Positions 23,173 to 34,393 of a stretch of DNA of 64,000 bases are shown here, piece by piece. Numbering within the stretch: position 1 is the stretch's first letter; each line of letters begins with the position of its first letter. The position numbers and the translations under genes were made by a program. The DNA comes from Metridium senile. Taxonomy: Eukaryota; Cnidaria; Anthozoa; Actiniaria; Metridiidae. Where the stretch lies: contig OX459105.1 of assembly GCA_949775045.1 (NCBI GenBank), positions 7,371,240 to 7,435,239 on the forward strand, read 5' to 3'. The notes beneath the pieces are model-generated. The model was given only the letters and a program-made list of their open reading frames with translations, was not told the origin of the DNA and ran no database searches.

Positions 23173-23559
23173 TGGCCTAGAAGCTATAATAATCTGCCAA
23201 ATCAAGTTGCAAATATAACTTACGAAATGAAATTACAAGGAAACATCTTACAAGCAAGCCTAAGATTCAATATCGCATATGGGAAGAGCTGTATGATAAC
23301 CTTGATAACAATAGTTGATACTTAGTTCAGTTTATAAAATCATTATTTACGCTATGAAAAGTAAGTATTTGATATGCTATTACAGTAATTTGTTTTAGTT
23401 GACACCGCATTCGTCATCACAGGAAGACCAGTTGCTGCCTTGAAACAAAGCCCTAAGAGGGGGACATTAAAAAATGACCAATACAGCAAACCCCAATGCC
23501 CCCCTCCCCTAGCTACACACCGTACAGAAATTTTATTAATACAATGGTTTATATAAACC

Positions 23560-23646
23560 TTTTCATACTACAGTTTCATTCATTTTTAGTTCAAACATGG
23601 GTACAAATGTTTGAACTAAAAATGAACGAAACTGTAGTATGAAAAT
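23560..23646. repeat. Near-perfect hairpin
   Basis: Arms of about 38 bases (TTTCATACTACAGTTTCATT... and ...GAAACTGTAGTATGAAAA) pair around a loop of about 10 bases. Confidence 0.9.
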
Positions 23647-24399
23647 GTAGCTCCCGGATGTAGCTCAATGTGCATGTCCTTTTGGCTTATTTTACTCGGT
23701 AATTAATCTTAATTATCTATCGCCTTGAAGTGCAACCATTACATTATCAGTGAATGCTTGACTTAACAAACAAGCTGGTTCGATTGATCTCTAAAAGTTT
23801 CTCATTTTATCAACTATAATGTAGTGAGTAACACGCTCTGATGGCAGGGCAAAGTTTGATATGTTTTAACTCCATGCATGTCTGTTAGAAATGTTTCTTA
23901 TTGCCATTTCATTTCCAAGTCATTTGCACTCTTCAGTAGTTAATATATCAAGTGTTTTTGAGCTTGTTTGAGCTTTTATCTTTGCAGCCTTTGTTCTTTG
24001 TCGTGGTGTGAATAGGTCATTACATTTTCTCACCAGTGCAGGTTTTGTTACGGTCCCACAGGGAATTGCCGTCATAAAAGGTCGTGCTATTAACAATAGC
24101 ACACTTTAAGCCTTCAATTTACCAATGAGCTATTGAAGTATTGACTATTCTGATGGCACTAAGTAAAAAACAACAAGCTTTACTCACGTTTTGAGAAAAA
24201 CAAGCAGAGGGTTTCCAACTACTAGAATTAGTTGATTTTTAGCTACTGCCCCAAAAAAACATTTTCCAGATCGAAAAACGGATGAGATTACAGACCAGAA
24301 GGTAAAGATGGTTGCTAAGATCACAAAGAGTTATCTACAAACAATCTGGAATAACTCTTGAAATCCAGAGCACTTGGAATCTTTAGTGACACGACTGCC
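23647..24399. other. Upstream region of the ankyrin-repeat gene
   Basis: No supported gene. The last part probably holds the promoter and 5' UTR of the ankyrin gene. The frame of that gene is closed by a TAA at 24352-24354, so no in-frame upstream extension is possible without another exon. Confidence 0.5.
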
Positions 24400-25524
24400 A
24401 TGTCCCTTCATATGTCGATCAAGTTAGGCCGTGTTCACCAGACAAGGCTGTTGTTAGAGATAGGTATCAACCCTAACATACTCGATACAGATGCACGGAC
24501 AGCGTTAATGCATGCTTGTCTGATAGACAAACAAAACATTGCTGTACGTATTGTACGAATGCTTGTTGACAGGGGAGCTATTGTCAGCACTAAAGATAAA
24601 CACCATCGAACAGCACTAAGTTATGCATGTATGACAGGTAAAGAAAAAGTTGTTCAAATTCTTTTAGAAGACATTGAATATGATATCAATGCGAAGGACG
24701 AGGAGGGCAATACACCGTTGATGTACACCGCTATGTCTGGCAACGCGTCTGCTGTGAGGACATTATTACAAGTTCTAATGAAGTATCGTTTAAGTGTCGA
24801 TCTGAGAAACGTTAAAGGATTTTCTGCGTACCTCTTGGCTGCCAAAATGGGATATTTCTACTGTGCTCACATATTAAAAACAGAAGGATATGCGTCAGAT
24901 GGCATCAGGGACTCTGAATATTTTCTTAGTGATAAAGAATGGATGAAGAAAGTCAGAAAAGATATTGCAAAAATGCAACTGGAAGAGAAAGAATCGAGGC
25001 TAATGAGCTCGTGTTTATCACGATCCGGTCGAGATTCGAGACTTTGTCGTCCAAATACATCAAATGATTTGAAATCCACTCTACCGACAGCTGGACTCAC
25101 AGAGAGTCAACATTTCCGGCGATCCCGAGCTGGGACAAGACTAACAACTTACAGTGAACCATCACGGTCGCTTAAATACAACTCGTGGTTTAACACCACT
25201 GACGAGCACAATGGCCGTGCTAGCAAAACCAGTGAGACCTCAGTAAGTGAAACAAGTTTCTTGATATCAGATAATAGTACAGACAAAACAGAGATTGTTC
25301 CATCTGAAGCAAGGACCAAAACACCAGACTTGCATGCTATTCTAAACCAGTACCTTGATCAAGAGGTGTACAGACCTGTTAAAATAACCCCTAGAAACAA
25401 TATAAAAGTGGCTTTTACACTAGAAGGGCACGACTCGGCGAAGCCCAGCCAGTCTTCAAGGCAAAGAAAACAAAGCCGATTGATGAGACAAAACACAAGA
25501 AAAAATGTGCTTGGAATACCATAA
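24400..25524 (+). CDS. Ankyrin-repeat protein, single exon, about 374 aa
   Basis: The start is ATG 24400; an in-frame stop at 24352 excludes a longer form, though an upstream exon cannot be ruled out. The N-terminal half (about 1-165) contains four to five ankyrin repeats; typical cores are ARTALMHACL, HRTALSYACMTGKEKVVQIL and EGNTPLMYTAMSGNASAV. A charged linker follows (KEWMKKVRKDIAKM, about 180-200). The C-terminal half is rich in Ser, Thr and Arg and looks disordered, ending NTRKNVLGIP. The overall plan (N-terminal repeats, long tail, one coding exon) resembles vertebrate ANKRD34 or ANKRD33 proteins, but I cannot assign an orthologue. The likely role is a protein-binding adaptor. Confidence 0.8.
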   Translation: MSLHMSIKLGRVHQTRLLLEIGINPNILDTDARTALMHACLIDKQNIAVRIVRMLVDRGAIVSTKDKHHRTALSYACMTGKEKVVQILLEDIEYDINAKDEEGNTPLMYTAMSGNASAVRTLLQVLMKYRLSVDLRNVKGFSAYLLAAKMGYFYCAHILKTEGYASDGIRDSEYFLSDKEWMKKVRKDIAKMQLEEKESRLMSSCLSRSGRDSRLCRPNTSNDLKSTLPTAGLTESQHFRRSRAGTRLTTYSEPSRSLKYNSWFNTTDEHNGRASKTSETSVSETSFLISDNSTDKTEIVPSEARTKTPDLHAILNQYLDQEVYRPVKITPRNNIKVAFTLEGHDSAKPSQSSRQRKQSRLMRQNTRKNVLGIP

Positions 25525-26395
25525 TTATCGTTCCCTGCAATGACACCCATTTCAAAAAACGTTGCCGCAGCTTTAAGCCACAAGCATCTAGTAACCAAGA
25601 CCGAAAATACTGTTTTTATTTTGCTGGTAATATATTGAAATTAAACTTGTTGTCAACAAAATTGATTGTAATATTATAGTAACAATCACGTGAACTGATG
25701 CTCACATTTTGTTATTAGTTCGAATTCTTTATAAAAGGCTTGATGCTAAATCTGTGACAATGTTGTTTGAAATTCGTATATTTGGTACGTTGATCTTTAA
25801 ATTTGTTGTTCACAAAAGCATTTGAACGCTATATAAAAAGTATCTGACAGCCAGGCCGAAGGATATATGGCGTGAAACGATGAGGCTGATGAATTTAATG
25901 TACTTTTGCTCATATGATGAATCGTATGCCGGGGATGAGTCTGATGGCGGCTGGTGTACTCACTTCAATTCCCTGTAATGCATTTATCAGCCCCACCCTT
26001 TAAGGTAGTTTCGGATACGTGGATTTTTTTAATGATTTTTTTTTATAAATCCCGTCATTATGGTCATTTATAGATTATTGTTAGACAAGTAAAAAACCGT
26101 GAAAAAAATTGGAGTCACCGTATTGGTTATACAGTTATAAGATATAGTAAAAGTAGGTATTTGCAATAATTTGCGGTGATTTTGCTCAAAAGTAGTCTAG
26201 AGAACTTATGCGAATGTATTCTGCTAGGAAAAGCATTAGACTAATATATCACATGATAGATCTAAGGTTTATGTAACATTTCCTGTCACAAATCATTGAA
26301 TTAGTTGAAAATGGGGGTCACGGTGTTAATTAAGGCGCTATTTGAAAAACGTCGGTAAAATTCAAAATTTCTATTGTCTTGGTCGAGTGGGATTG
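25525..26395. other. 3' flank of the ankyrin gene, no gene seen
   Basis: AT-rich sequence with only short open frames; probably includes the 3' UTR. Confidence 0.5.
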
Positions 26396-28680
26396 GGCAC
26401 TACAATACAATACAATACAATAATTTTTATTAAAAAAATATTTATACCTTGCACGAGTTTACAAATTTTTTTACTATATATAAAATACAATAATATATAA
26501 TTTTAGGTATTGGTCCTAACTAATAACTAAAAAGTTAATGAGATGTTAGGGCCATAATCTGTTATTAATTATGATATAAAGAAGAGGGATGACAAAAGAA
26601 AAGGAAAAGCCCACAGCACACAGCACACAGCACAAAAACACGTTCTCATACACACAAACACACACACACATAATCTACAAAATTGTGGCAAATGAGAAAA
26701 ACAGTCCTTTACCAGAATAGGGGTGATTTTTGATAAATAAGAATTAGTAAGTACGTATTCAGCACTTTTGCTTTAATACTGGCTTTAAATTTTTTGAAGC
26801 TGGTATTTCTTGTATCTTCCTCAAGTGAATTCCAGATTTTTGTACCCACAAATTTAATATTGAATTTGCCATAATTTGGTTTTTGATTTAGGGAGGTAGA
26901 AATTTTGTTTCAATGCTGATCTTGTATTATAGCTGTGTATTTCATTAACATGTGTAAAGAAGTTTTGAAAATTACACGGTAAATTATTGTTTTTAAACTT
27001 GAACATAAATATTGAAATACAATAATCAACAAGATCAGGTAATTTAAGAATATTTAAGTCTTTAAATGTAGGACTTGTATGGGCATTGAAAGAAGAAAAG
27101 GCAATCAGTCGCAGAGCCTTTTTTTTTTCAATACAATTATTGGCTGTAAAGTGGTTTGATAGGAATTACCCAAGGCCAAAATTCCGTAAATCAAAAATGG
27201 GTAAATTAGATTGATAAGAACAGGAGTAGTGACATAATACTTAATTTTGATAGTATTCCTATATTCCTTTTGATCTTTTTGGATATGTACTCTACATGAT
27301 CTTTTCATGATAAATTACTATCGATGCAAACGCCAAGATATTTGATACTCTTTTCATGTTTTAATGTTTTGTTGTTTAATTTAAGCTCAAAATTTGTGGT
27401 GATTTTCTTTTGTCGTGAATGAAATATGACGAAACTAGACGCTCTAGGAGCGTGAAGAAATCAAAACAGGAGGCTAAACAATTCTAAGTTGGGCTTCCTG
27501 TGTTCGTTCCCAAAGCATCATGGGGCCTATACGCGACATGACAGATACATACATACATAGATTGACTAAAAGGTAAACCTAGAGTCGGGCCCTCTAGCCC
27601 GACTAATTAGCTAGACTTTTCAATGTTCAGTGATAATTTGTTTGCGCATAGCCACAAGTGAATGTTATTCAACTCATATTTTGTTGTAGAGCTTTTATAT
27701 TTTTATTTCTGTAAAATAAATTAGCATCATCTGCAAATAAGTGAAAATCGAATAAAGAAGAGCAAAGATGAAAATCATTTATATAAATTAGAAACAAAAT
27801 TGGTCCAAGCACAGATCCTGGAATTCCTGTTTGGATATTGTTACTAGATCAGAAGTACAGTTATTAATAGTGACGAATTGTTTATGATTATTAAGATAGG
27901 AAGTGAACCATGTCTTAGCAATGCCTCTGATTCCATAGTATTCTAGTTTTTCTATTAGTATTTTGCGATTGACAGTGTCAAACGCTTTAATGCCACAAGA
28001 ATAATCAGAATCGTCTATTGCAGTTTGTATTTTGTCTATAATGCTAAGGATGGCATAATCAGTCGAGTTGCACATAATATCTTGTTTTTCTCTAGAAATA
28101 TAGTTAAACGGTTCGCCATAAGTTTTTCAAATAATTTACTAAATATAGGGAGTAACGAGATTGGACGATAATTCGATAAAGAATACTGAGAATCTTTTTT
28201 GTGTATAGGTATTACATTAGCTATTTTCATAATATTTGGGACTACTCCTTGTGAAAAACAAATATTAAATATTTCTTGGAGTGGTTTGGAAATTATAGTT
28301 TTAAATATTTTAAGGCTTTAATTGGGACACTATATGGTCCTGTTGATTTATTGCATTTAAGACTAGATATCTCTTTCTCTACCTCAACATCAGTCACAGG
28401 GAAAATATAAAAACTATTGGTTGAAGGTGATTTGAGGTAGTCTTTAGGTATTTTGTTAACATTTTCAATACTATTTTCCAGGTTTGCACCAATAGAACAA
28501 AAGTATTTATTAAATTCGCTAGCTATATTCTTATTTTGATTCTGAATTCTGATTTTTTGTTTGTTTATAATTTACTATTGTTTTAATTCCGGTCCATAAC
28601 ACTAGTCGCTTCCAAGACTCCCCTTAATCATTCTGTAGCTTGTTTGAAGCTTTTAAAATAGCTGAGAAAAGGCATAATTT
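26396..28680 (-). mobile_element. Degenerate 5'-truncated non-LTR retrotransposon (CR1/Jockey-like LINE)
   Basis: On the - strand the translation carries typical reverse-transcriptase blocks in order: VIPIHKKDSQYSLSNYRPIS near 28200, FDTVNRKILIEKLEYYGI near 27960, a FADDAN-type active-site block near 27720, and IKYLGVCID and later C-terminal blocks down to about 26800. Frames are broken by several stops and shifts, and the usual residues just before the AFDTV block are missing, so the copy is dead. The - strand 3' end carries a short (ATTGT)n tail (26400-26424), typical of several LINE clades. The 5' part is absent. It is a fossil host-genome retrotransposon. Confidence 0.85.
27430..27608. 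repeat. Insertion interrupting the LINE
   Basis: Recognisable LINE protein blocks stop near 27430 and resume near 27611. The sequence between is unrelated (contains GTCGGGCCCTCTAGCCCGAC, a short palindrome). Borders are approximate. Confidence 0.55.
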
Positions 28681-29039
28681 GGCTTTGATTTGATTTTTTC
28701 TTCCATGGCACTTTTGAATTTTCTTGAACATGATGTGCGCGAGCGTGATGCGCAGTAACAAGTGTCGGCCGGAAGTACCTTAAATGGATTATGAAACCCA
28801 TCGTTACTATTAGTGTGAGATCATATCACTTAATCAGTATTTAATAATTGCCATAACTACAGCATTAGCGGCCGTGTTGTATCAGCATATACAATCAAAA
28901 GCCGAAGGCGCATGATTGTGTTGCCGATACAACATGGACGCGAATGTTGTAAACGACTTAAAAAACGTCTACCAAAATTTTCAAGATTAAAGTAAATCTG
29001 ACCGAGAAATTTTAAGCTTAAACTTATGCAAATCAAGAT

Positions 29040-29201
29040 ATATTTAAAAAAAGGTTGAAGGAGCGAACTGCGATTGGCGATTGCACGACCGAACGAACTG
29101 TGGGTAATTGTGTTGTTATTCCTTTCTAAATTACCCAAACAATGCATCCACCGTTCAGCGCTGACGTTCGCCCCTTCAACCTTTTTGGAATAGGTGTATA
29201 C
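29040..29201. repeat. MITE family 1, copy 2 (internally shortened)
   Basis: Shares AAAAAAGGTTGA, GCGATTGGCGATTGCACGAC, AATTACCCAAACAATGC and the right end TTCAACCTTTTTGGAATAGG with the copies at 7245 and 35103. The outermost left bases differ, and one inner arm is missing. Confidence 0.85.
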
Positions 29202-29321
29202 AACACTGGTGTTGTATCAGATATACAACATTTGTCATAGTCAAAATTTATTTTTGTAAATTTCTCATTAATTATTCATGAGTTGTTTTTTTAATTAGCT
29301 AGCAGTTTACTCAAATCTGCT

Positions 29322-32052
29322 TTAACAATTGTGATCTTTTATGAAGTCAAAGATAAGTTTGACCAAGTCTTCTAAAACCACAACAGGATGTTCCAATAGG
29401 TTTTCCAACATGTCTCTTCCGTCAGCTCTTCCTTTTGCAGAGCACATCGACTTTCGCCAAATATACAAAAATCCTCCTTCAGTCAACCTCTCTGTTTCGT
29501 ATATCACATTGATAATTGTCAATGCGTTGTTCTGGATTTTGGTAAAATCTCGGATATGAGGGGGGTGGTCACCGGTGTGCAAAATGCGTGGAGGTAATGC
29601 AATAGCTTGCTGTTGGTAGGTGTTGTTCAGGTTGGTTTGGAAATGTGTGGAAGCAATGAAATCGACAAGAAGGGCCCATCCACGACCAAAGTGCATTTCA
29701 GGTGTGGATAATAGATAGAGTTCGTACTCGAACATTGTGTTAGCTGAAAAGAGTTTTAACAAAATAATGATTAGTATAGCATTCGTACCAATTCAATAAA
29801 AGGGCGTTTCTATTCGAAATTGTAGACTTTAATTGTTGATCTGAAACTCTTCTCTGTGAGTTGGTTATTAATTTTTGATCCATTGATTGGGCTTTCAGGC
29901 TCACTGTGACGTGTAAAGCCTCGGTCAAACGGCAATGATAGTTCATGATAGTTAATGATAGTTCCAATGATATGCGTTTGACCACCAACTATCATGCACT
30001 ATCATGGACTATCATAGAGTTTGAACATGCTCAAATTTCACATGGTAGTCGATGATAGTTTTTGCCGTTTGACCGCGCGTAGATAGTTGATGATAGTTGA
30101 TGATATATAGTTGAGACGCCTTCAACTATCATCAACTATCATAGCCGTTTGACCTCCGCTTAATGTTTGTGTACTACGCTTCGACGCCATTTTGGCCGTT
30201 TTCTTCAGATACTGATCTCGTTTTAGGTCTTATTGTTATTAAAAGTGGTTCCCAATAATCAATGTCTGCATGAATATTCAATAACTTTTTGTTGTTGTTC
30301 TGTGTCTTGACGCTCTCAAGGGATTCTAGGAAAAAGCCTTTTTAATCGGATTAACGGAAAAAGACATCGCCGAAAATAAAACGAATCGGGTGAGAAACGA
30401 ATGAATACTGGAGACGGAGGACTCGCAAGACATAACCAGACATGTCCACATACTATTCAATGGGGCAAAAGCAAAGTGATAACACAAGAAACACACAGCG
30501 AAAAAAAGAACATTCCTAGATTCCCTTGAGAGCGGCAAGACACAGAACAACAACAAAAAGTTATTGAATATTCATGCAGACATTGATTATTGGAAACCAC
30601 TTGTAATAACAATAAGGCCTCCTAGCGTCTACACGAATCCGATCCGGCTGAAACCGCATAGAAATATTTGCGTCCATACGATCGAATCCGCGTATCCGGA
30701 TGATTCAATTAAAAGTATGCGGTTTCGGTGACCGGATTCACTGGATTCGTGTGGACGATAGGCCGATTCGCATCAAAAAGTATGCGGTTTCAAAAGTATC
30801 CGGATCCGTGTAGACGGTGTCTAAGACCATAACGAGATCAGTACCTGAAGAAGACGACCAAAGTGGCGTCGAAACGTAGACTTTCTCGCCGATTTAAAAC
30901 AAAAGTAGTAAACTTTAGATTTAAGTCAATTCAAAGTATATCAATATTTTGCAGTGTTTGTGTATGATTATCAAAGCATAGCTTCTACCTCCTATTACAA
31001 CACTTGAACAGTTACGGAGAGATAAGCGTGACACTGCAAAACTATAGAGTAAAAAACACTTGCATGTTATTGACATATCAGTATGCAGCAGTTGCAATAA
31101 AGGTCGTTCTCTGAATACTGAACAGTGCGTTCCAAGACCGAAATGCATTGTTGGCCGCTTGTAGACTATAAATAAAAACTGATATCAAGTGGATCGATTT
31201 GCCTTCTATATATGAAGCCGGTACAAATGAATAAAGTAAATTATAACTATATATATAATTTTGCGTTCAACAGTAAAATAAGATGTACAACAAGGCCTTG
31301 GAATGCACTATTCGGTGTTTAGTATTCACAAGTCAACCTTTTTAGAAACAGCTATATATTCAATTACCAGTGCGTATCGATGTTGTATGTGCATCCCACA
31401 AGAGACCAACAGTAACGTCCATGTCATGTCCGTTTTTAGCCATTCCCTTGGTACTAAGATAAGCAAAGAATTCTGTCCATCTCTTCATTAAATTGGGGTG
31501 CCTTGACTGACATTGCGTTACACTCGTGCAAAATTTGTCACGTACTTCCACTGTCACATTAGTTGGTAAGAGAATATGGAATGAATACTTTGATGATGTA
31601 ACAAGGCCAGCGTTTACGGCGCCAAGAAATGGGATGATTGACAAGAAATAGTTCATATCTGCCCACCAGCTCGCAGGACTGAATTTCATTGATCTTACTG
31701 ACCTGGACTTGGCGGGATGTGTTTGGACCTGTAGCCTTCCCGAGGTCAACTGCCAACTAAATTGTAGAGGAAGTCCCCACAGCAGGTTACCTGTGTTATT
31801 AAACCCCCATGTCTGAAAGTAACTCTCTGTTGATATTACCATAATTTTAAAGACTCCTAGTCTGTCGATGTATTGCCATGGGTCAATAATGTGGAAATTT
31901 CTCCCCTTAATTTCTCGCAAAGGATAATCCTTTATGGATGATGCTGCGTTTTGCCAACCACTCGGGTAGGAAGAGGTCAATGGACGTGATTCAATTTTAT
32001 AAGCAATACACATGAATGCTATTATTAATAACGACTTGCGGGTACAAACCAT
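29322..32052 (-). CDS. LEG1: Secreted LEG1-family protein, two exons
   Basis: Exon 1 is 32052-31368 and exon 2 is 29743-29322 (stop included), with a GT-AG intron of 1.6 kb. They join in frame into about 368 aa. Residues 1-22 form a signal peptide (KSLLIIAFMCIAY core). Family blocks follow: WQYIDRLGVFKIM, NLLWGLPLQFSWQ, SPASWWADMNYFLSIIPFLG, CTSVTQCQS, LLWDAHTTSI. After the splice come HFGRGWALLVDFIAST and LPPRILHTGDHPPHIRDFTK. These match vertebrate LEG1 (liver-enriched gene 1; the monotreme lactation protein is a relative), a secreted family. Its molecular function is poorly known: developmental roles in fish liver and antibacterial activity for the monotreme form are reported. The intron carries several fold-back elements. 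The start is supported by the signal peptide and a TATA motif close upstream. Confidence 0.9.
29915..30162. repeat. Fold-back element in the LEG1 intron
   Basis: AAGCCTCGGTCAAACGGCAA and its mirror, ending GCCGTTTGACCTCCGCTT, form the ends. The interior is made of many ATGATAGT/ACTATCAT units in both orientations. Confidence 0.85.
30174..30878. repeat. Long fold-back element in the LEG1 intron, split by another element
   Basis: Arms of roughly 200 bases: TACGCTTCGACGCCATTTTGG, ATACTGATCTCGTT, AATGTCTGCATGAATATTCA and GTGTCTTGACGCTCTCAAGG all recur inverted on the right side. The right arm is interrupted at 30617-30822. Translations across it are mirror artefacts. Confidence 0.88.
30617..30822. 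repeat. Nested MITE inside the LEG1-intron fold-back element
   Basis: The ends CGTCTACACGAATCCGATCC and GGATCCGTGTAGACG are inverted. The interior has repeated AGTATGCGGTTTC. The host arm is cleanly interrupted (AATAACAATAAG before, AAGACCATAACGAG after). Confidence 0.8.
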
Positions 32053-32083
32053 CTTTCCTCAGTTCACCTGAATCAAGAAGAAA

Positions 32084-32095
32084 GGTTTATAAATA
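32084..32095 (-). promoter_or_regulatory. Candidate TATA box of the LEG1-like gene
   Basis: On the - strand TATTTATAAACC lies about 35-45 bases before the start codon, implying a very short 5' UTR. Inference from motif and position. Confidence 0.45.
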
Positions 32096-33188
32096 GGAAA
32101 CTGGAATACACGTACTTCATTTATTAAATTGTAAGGTTTTGCCTGTGTAACTGGTAAATAAGTTTCTAAGTTTGTAATTATATAACAACCGTACCTGACC
32201 AATGCTACTCTGGATAGTTGACTAATCAGATGCCTCAGTTATTGAAACAGGGTCTAACAGTAGTTGGCTTGCCTGTGTGTGCGCGGTTAACGTCAGTGAA
32301 GGGGATGGGATAGGATAAGGCTAGTAAAGGAAGGATATATCAGCCAGCTAGCCTCCTAGCAGACGTCATTTGTGTCCGTCTCATATTCCCTCCCGGGAGA
32401 GAGGAGACTATAAATCAGCCAGCCAGTATTTTACCAAATCATGATCTTTATCGACTGTCAGAATTATCCAATCACATTTGAGTAATCCATCGTAATCCCA
32501 AATAACGTCGACGCCACGACATATTACTGATTAGCTAGCCTGAGACCCTACTTTATAACAGACCCGCGGGAGACGTGTCGAGCGCTAAGTAGGGTCTGTT
32601 TGCGCAAGCTGCGACATAATATGACATAAGGAATATGACATAATATTAGCAAGGGAGTGTACATTAGTTCAAATGTTCCTCAAATCCGTCAAAGATATTG
32701 TAACAGAACGCAAAAAAACATCCATAAAAGAAAGATAAATTTAATAGAAATGTTTCTATTGAAATGATGGTATATTTCCCCATACATTCCTTTATACAGA
32801 CATTACGGTTGGGCTACCTGTGTATCTTCTACGTTGTGTATGATTAGCTGGCACTTTGAACATAATGTTGAACAGCTGCCAAAAAAATAATATGTTCACC
32901 AATCAAATTCACCTCAAATACTCTCCACCAATGAGAAACTTATGTGGCCATGGTTGACGTACGGATTCAATTGGCCAATTAATACCAAATTGAGTAGAGG
33001 ACTGGGTACTACTTTCCCTTATTAATGTAATTAAGAAATGAACCACATAATTAAATCAGAGAGCAGATCAATTAAGATATATAAGATTTCTGAGTTTTGT
33101 TGCATTTAGTTGTATTCTAACCAAAATACAGCCTCATAAAAATGCCTAGAAGGAAATGTTTGGCGTCCTTCCAATCCAAACATTCCTT
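32096..33188. other. Intergenic DNA between LEG1 and the microsatellite
   Basis: No gene seen. It contains a small inverted repeat (AGACCCTACTT/AAGTAGGGTCT, 32546-32601) and a dispersed repeat at 32960-33186. Confidence 0.5.
32960..33186. repeat. Dispersed palindromic repeat, shared with the 5.4-kb array
   Basis: AGGACTGGGTACTA...TTAATGTAATTAAGA and the palindromic GGAAATGTTTGG...CCAAACATTCC block recur, in opposite orientation, at 57018-57235 and 62396-62613. Confidence 0.8.
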
Positions 33189-33640
<452 letters not shown>

Positions 33641-34393
33641 TTTTTTTATTTTGTCATTTAGTAATTTTAAAAAGTCAGCAGCGCGACCGAAAGACAAACA
33701 AACATCAGATCTGTCAACAGTTGATATTTTTAGACGAATTTACTTCCCCCTTTACTGGGAATATCGCTGAAGCTTGGTCGATTCCATGCACGTAATTGGA
33801 TCTGAAAACCCCAGATAAACCGAATATCTTAGCTTGATTGAATCATTTAAAAAAAGTAATATTGAAATCACGTAGTACTGGGTTGCCATCGGTCATTATA
33901 GTCTGGACTATTTAGAAAACGCTTATCCATGCGGAACTGCTCTATGCAAACTAAGAACATTGTTGCATTTTACACATGTTTTAGACTGTCAGCAAATAGA
34001 TTTGCACAATAGATTTTTACATTTTCTTTGTTCAGATAACAATGGTTGGTTGGCAAAACGATAACAAAATACGTCACTGTACGTCCATTTATTGAGAATA
34101 ATGTTTTATTAATTTGGCTAAACTATATCAAGTCTGACATTGAAGTTATATACCATCTTACTAATTTTATCAAGCCTGTCTATAATCTTTATATAACAAA
34201 AATATCTCAACAATATTTAATATGTACATTGCACAACTAAAGGGTCAGCACTACTTACGTCATTGGCCCTCATTGGATAATTAGGGAAAGTCCCGGCTGG
34301 GCTCTGTCGCTTTTCCGTTTTTGCTAGCTATTCCTTTACCTCGTTCAGTATTGCCGGGTCTCTACCAGGGCTGCATACAATCATTTTAATAAC

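Noticed and set aside
27105..28230. Three - strand open frames as host genes
   Set aside because: They are broken pieces of one LINE reverse transcriptase.
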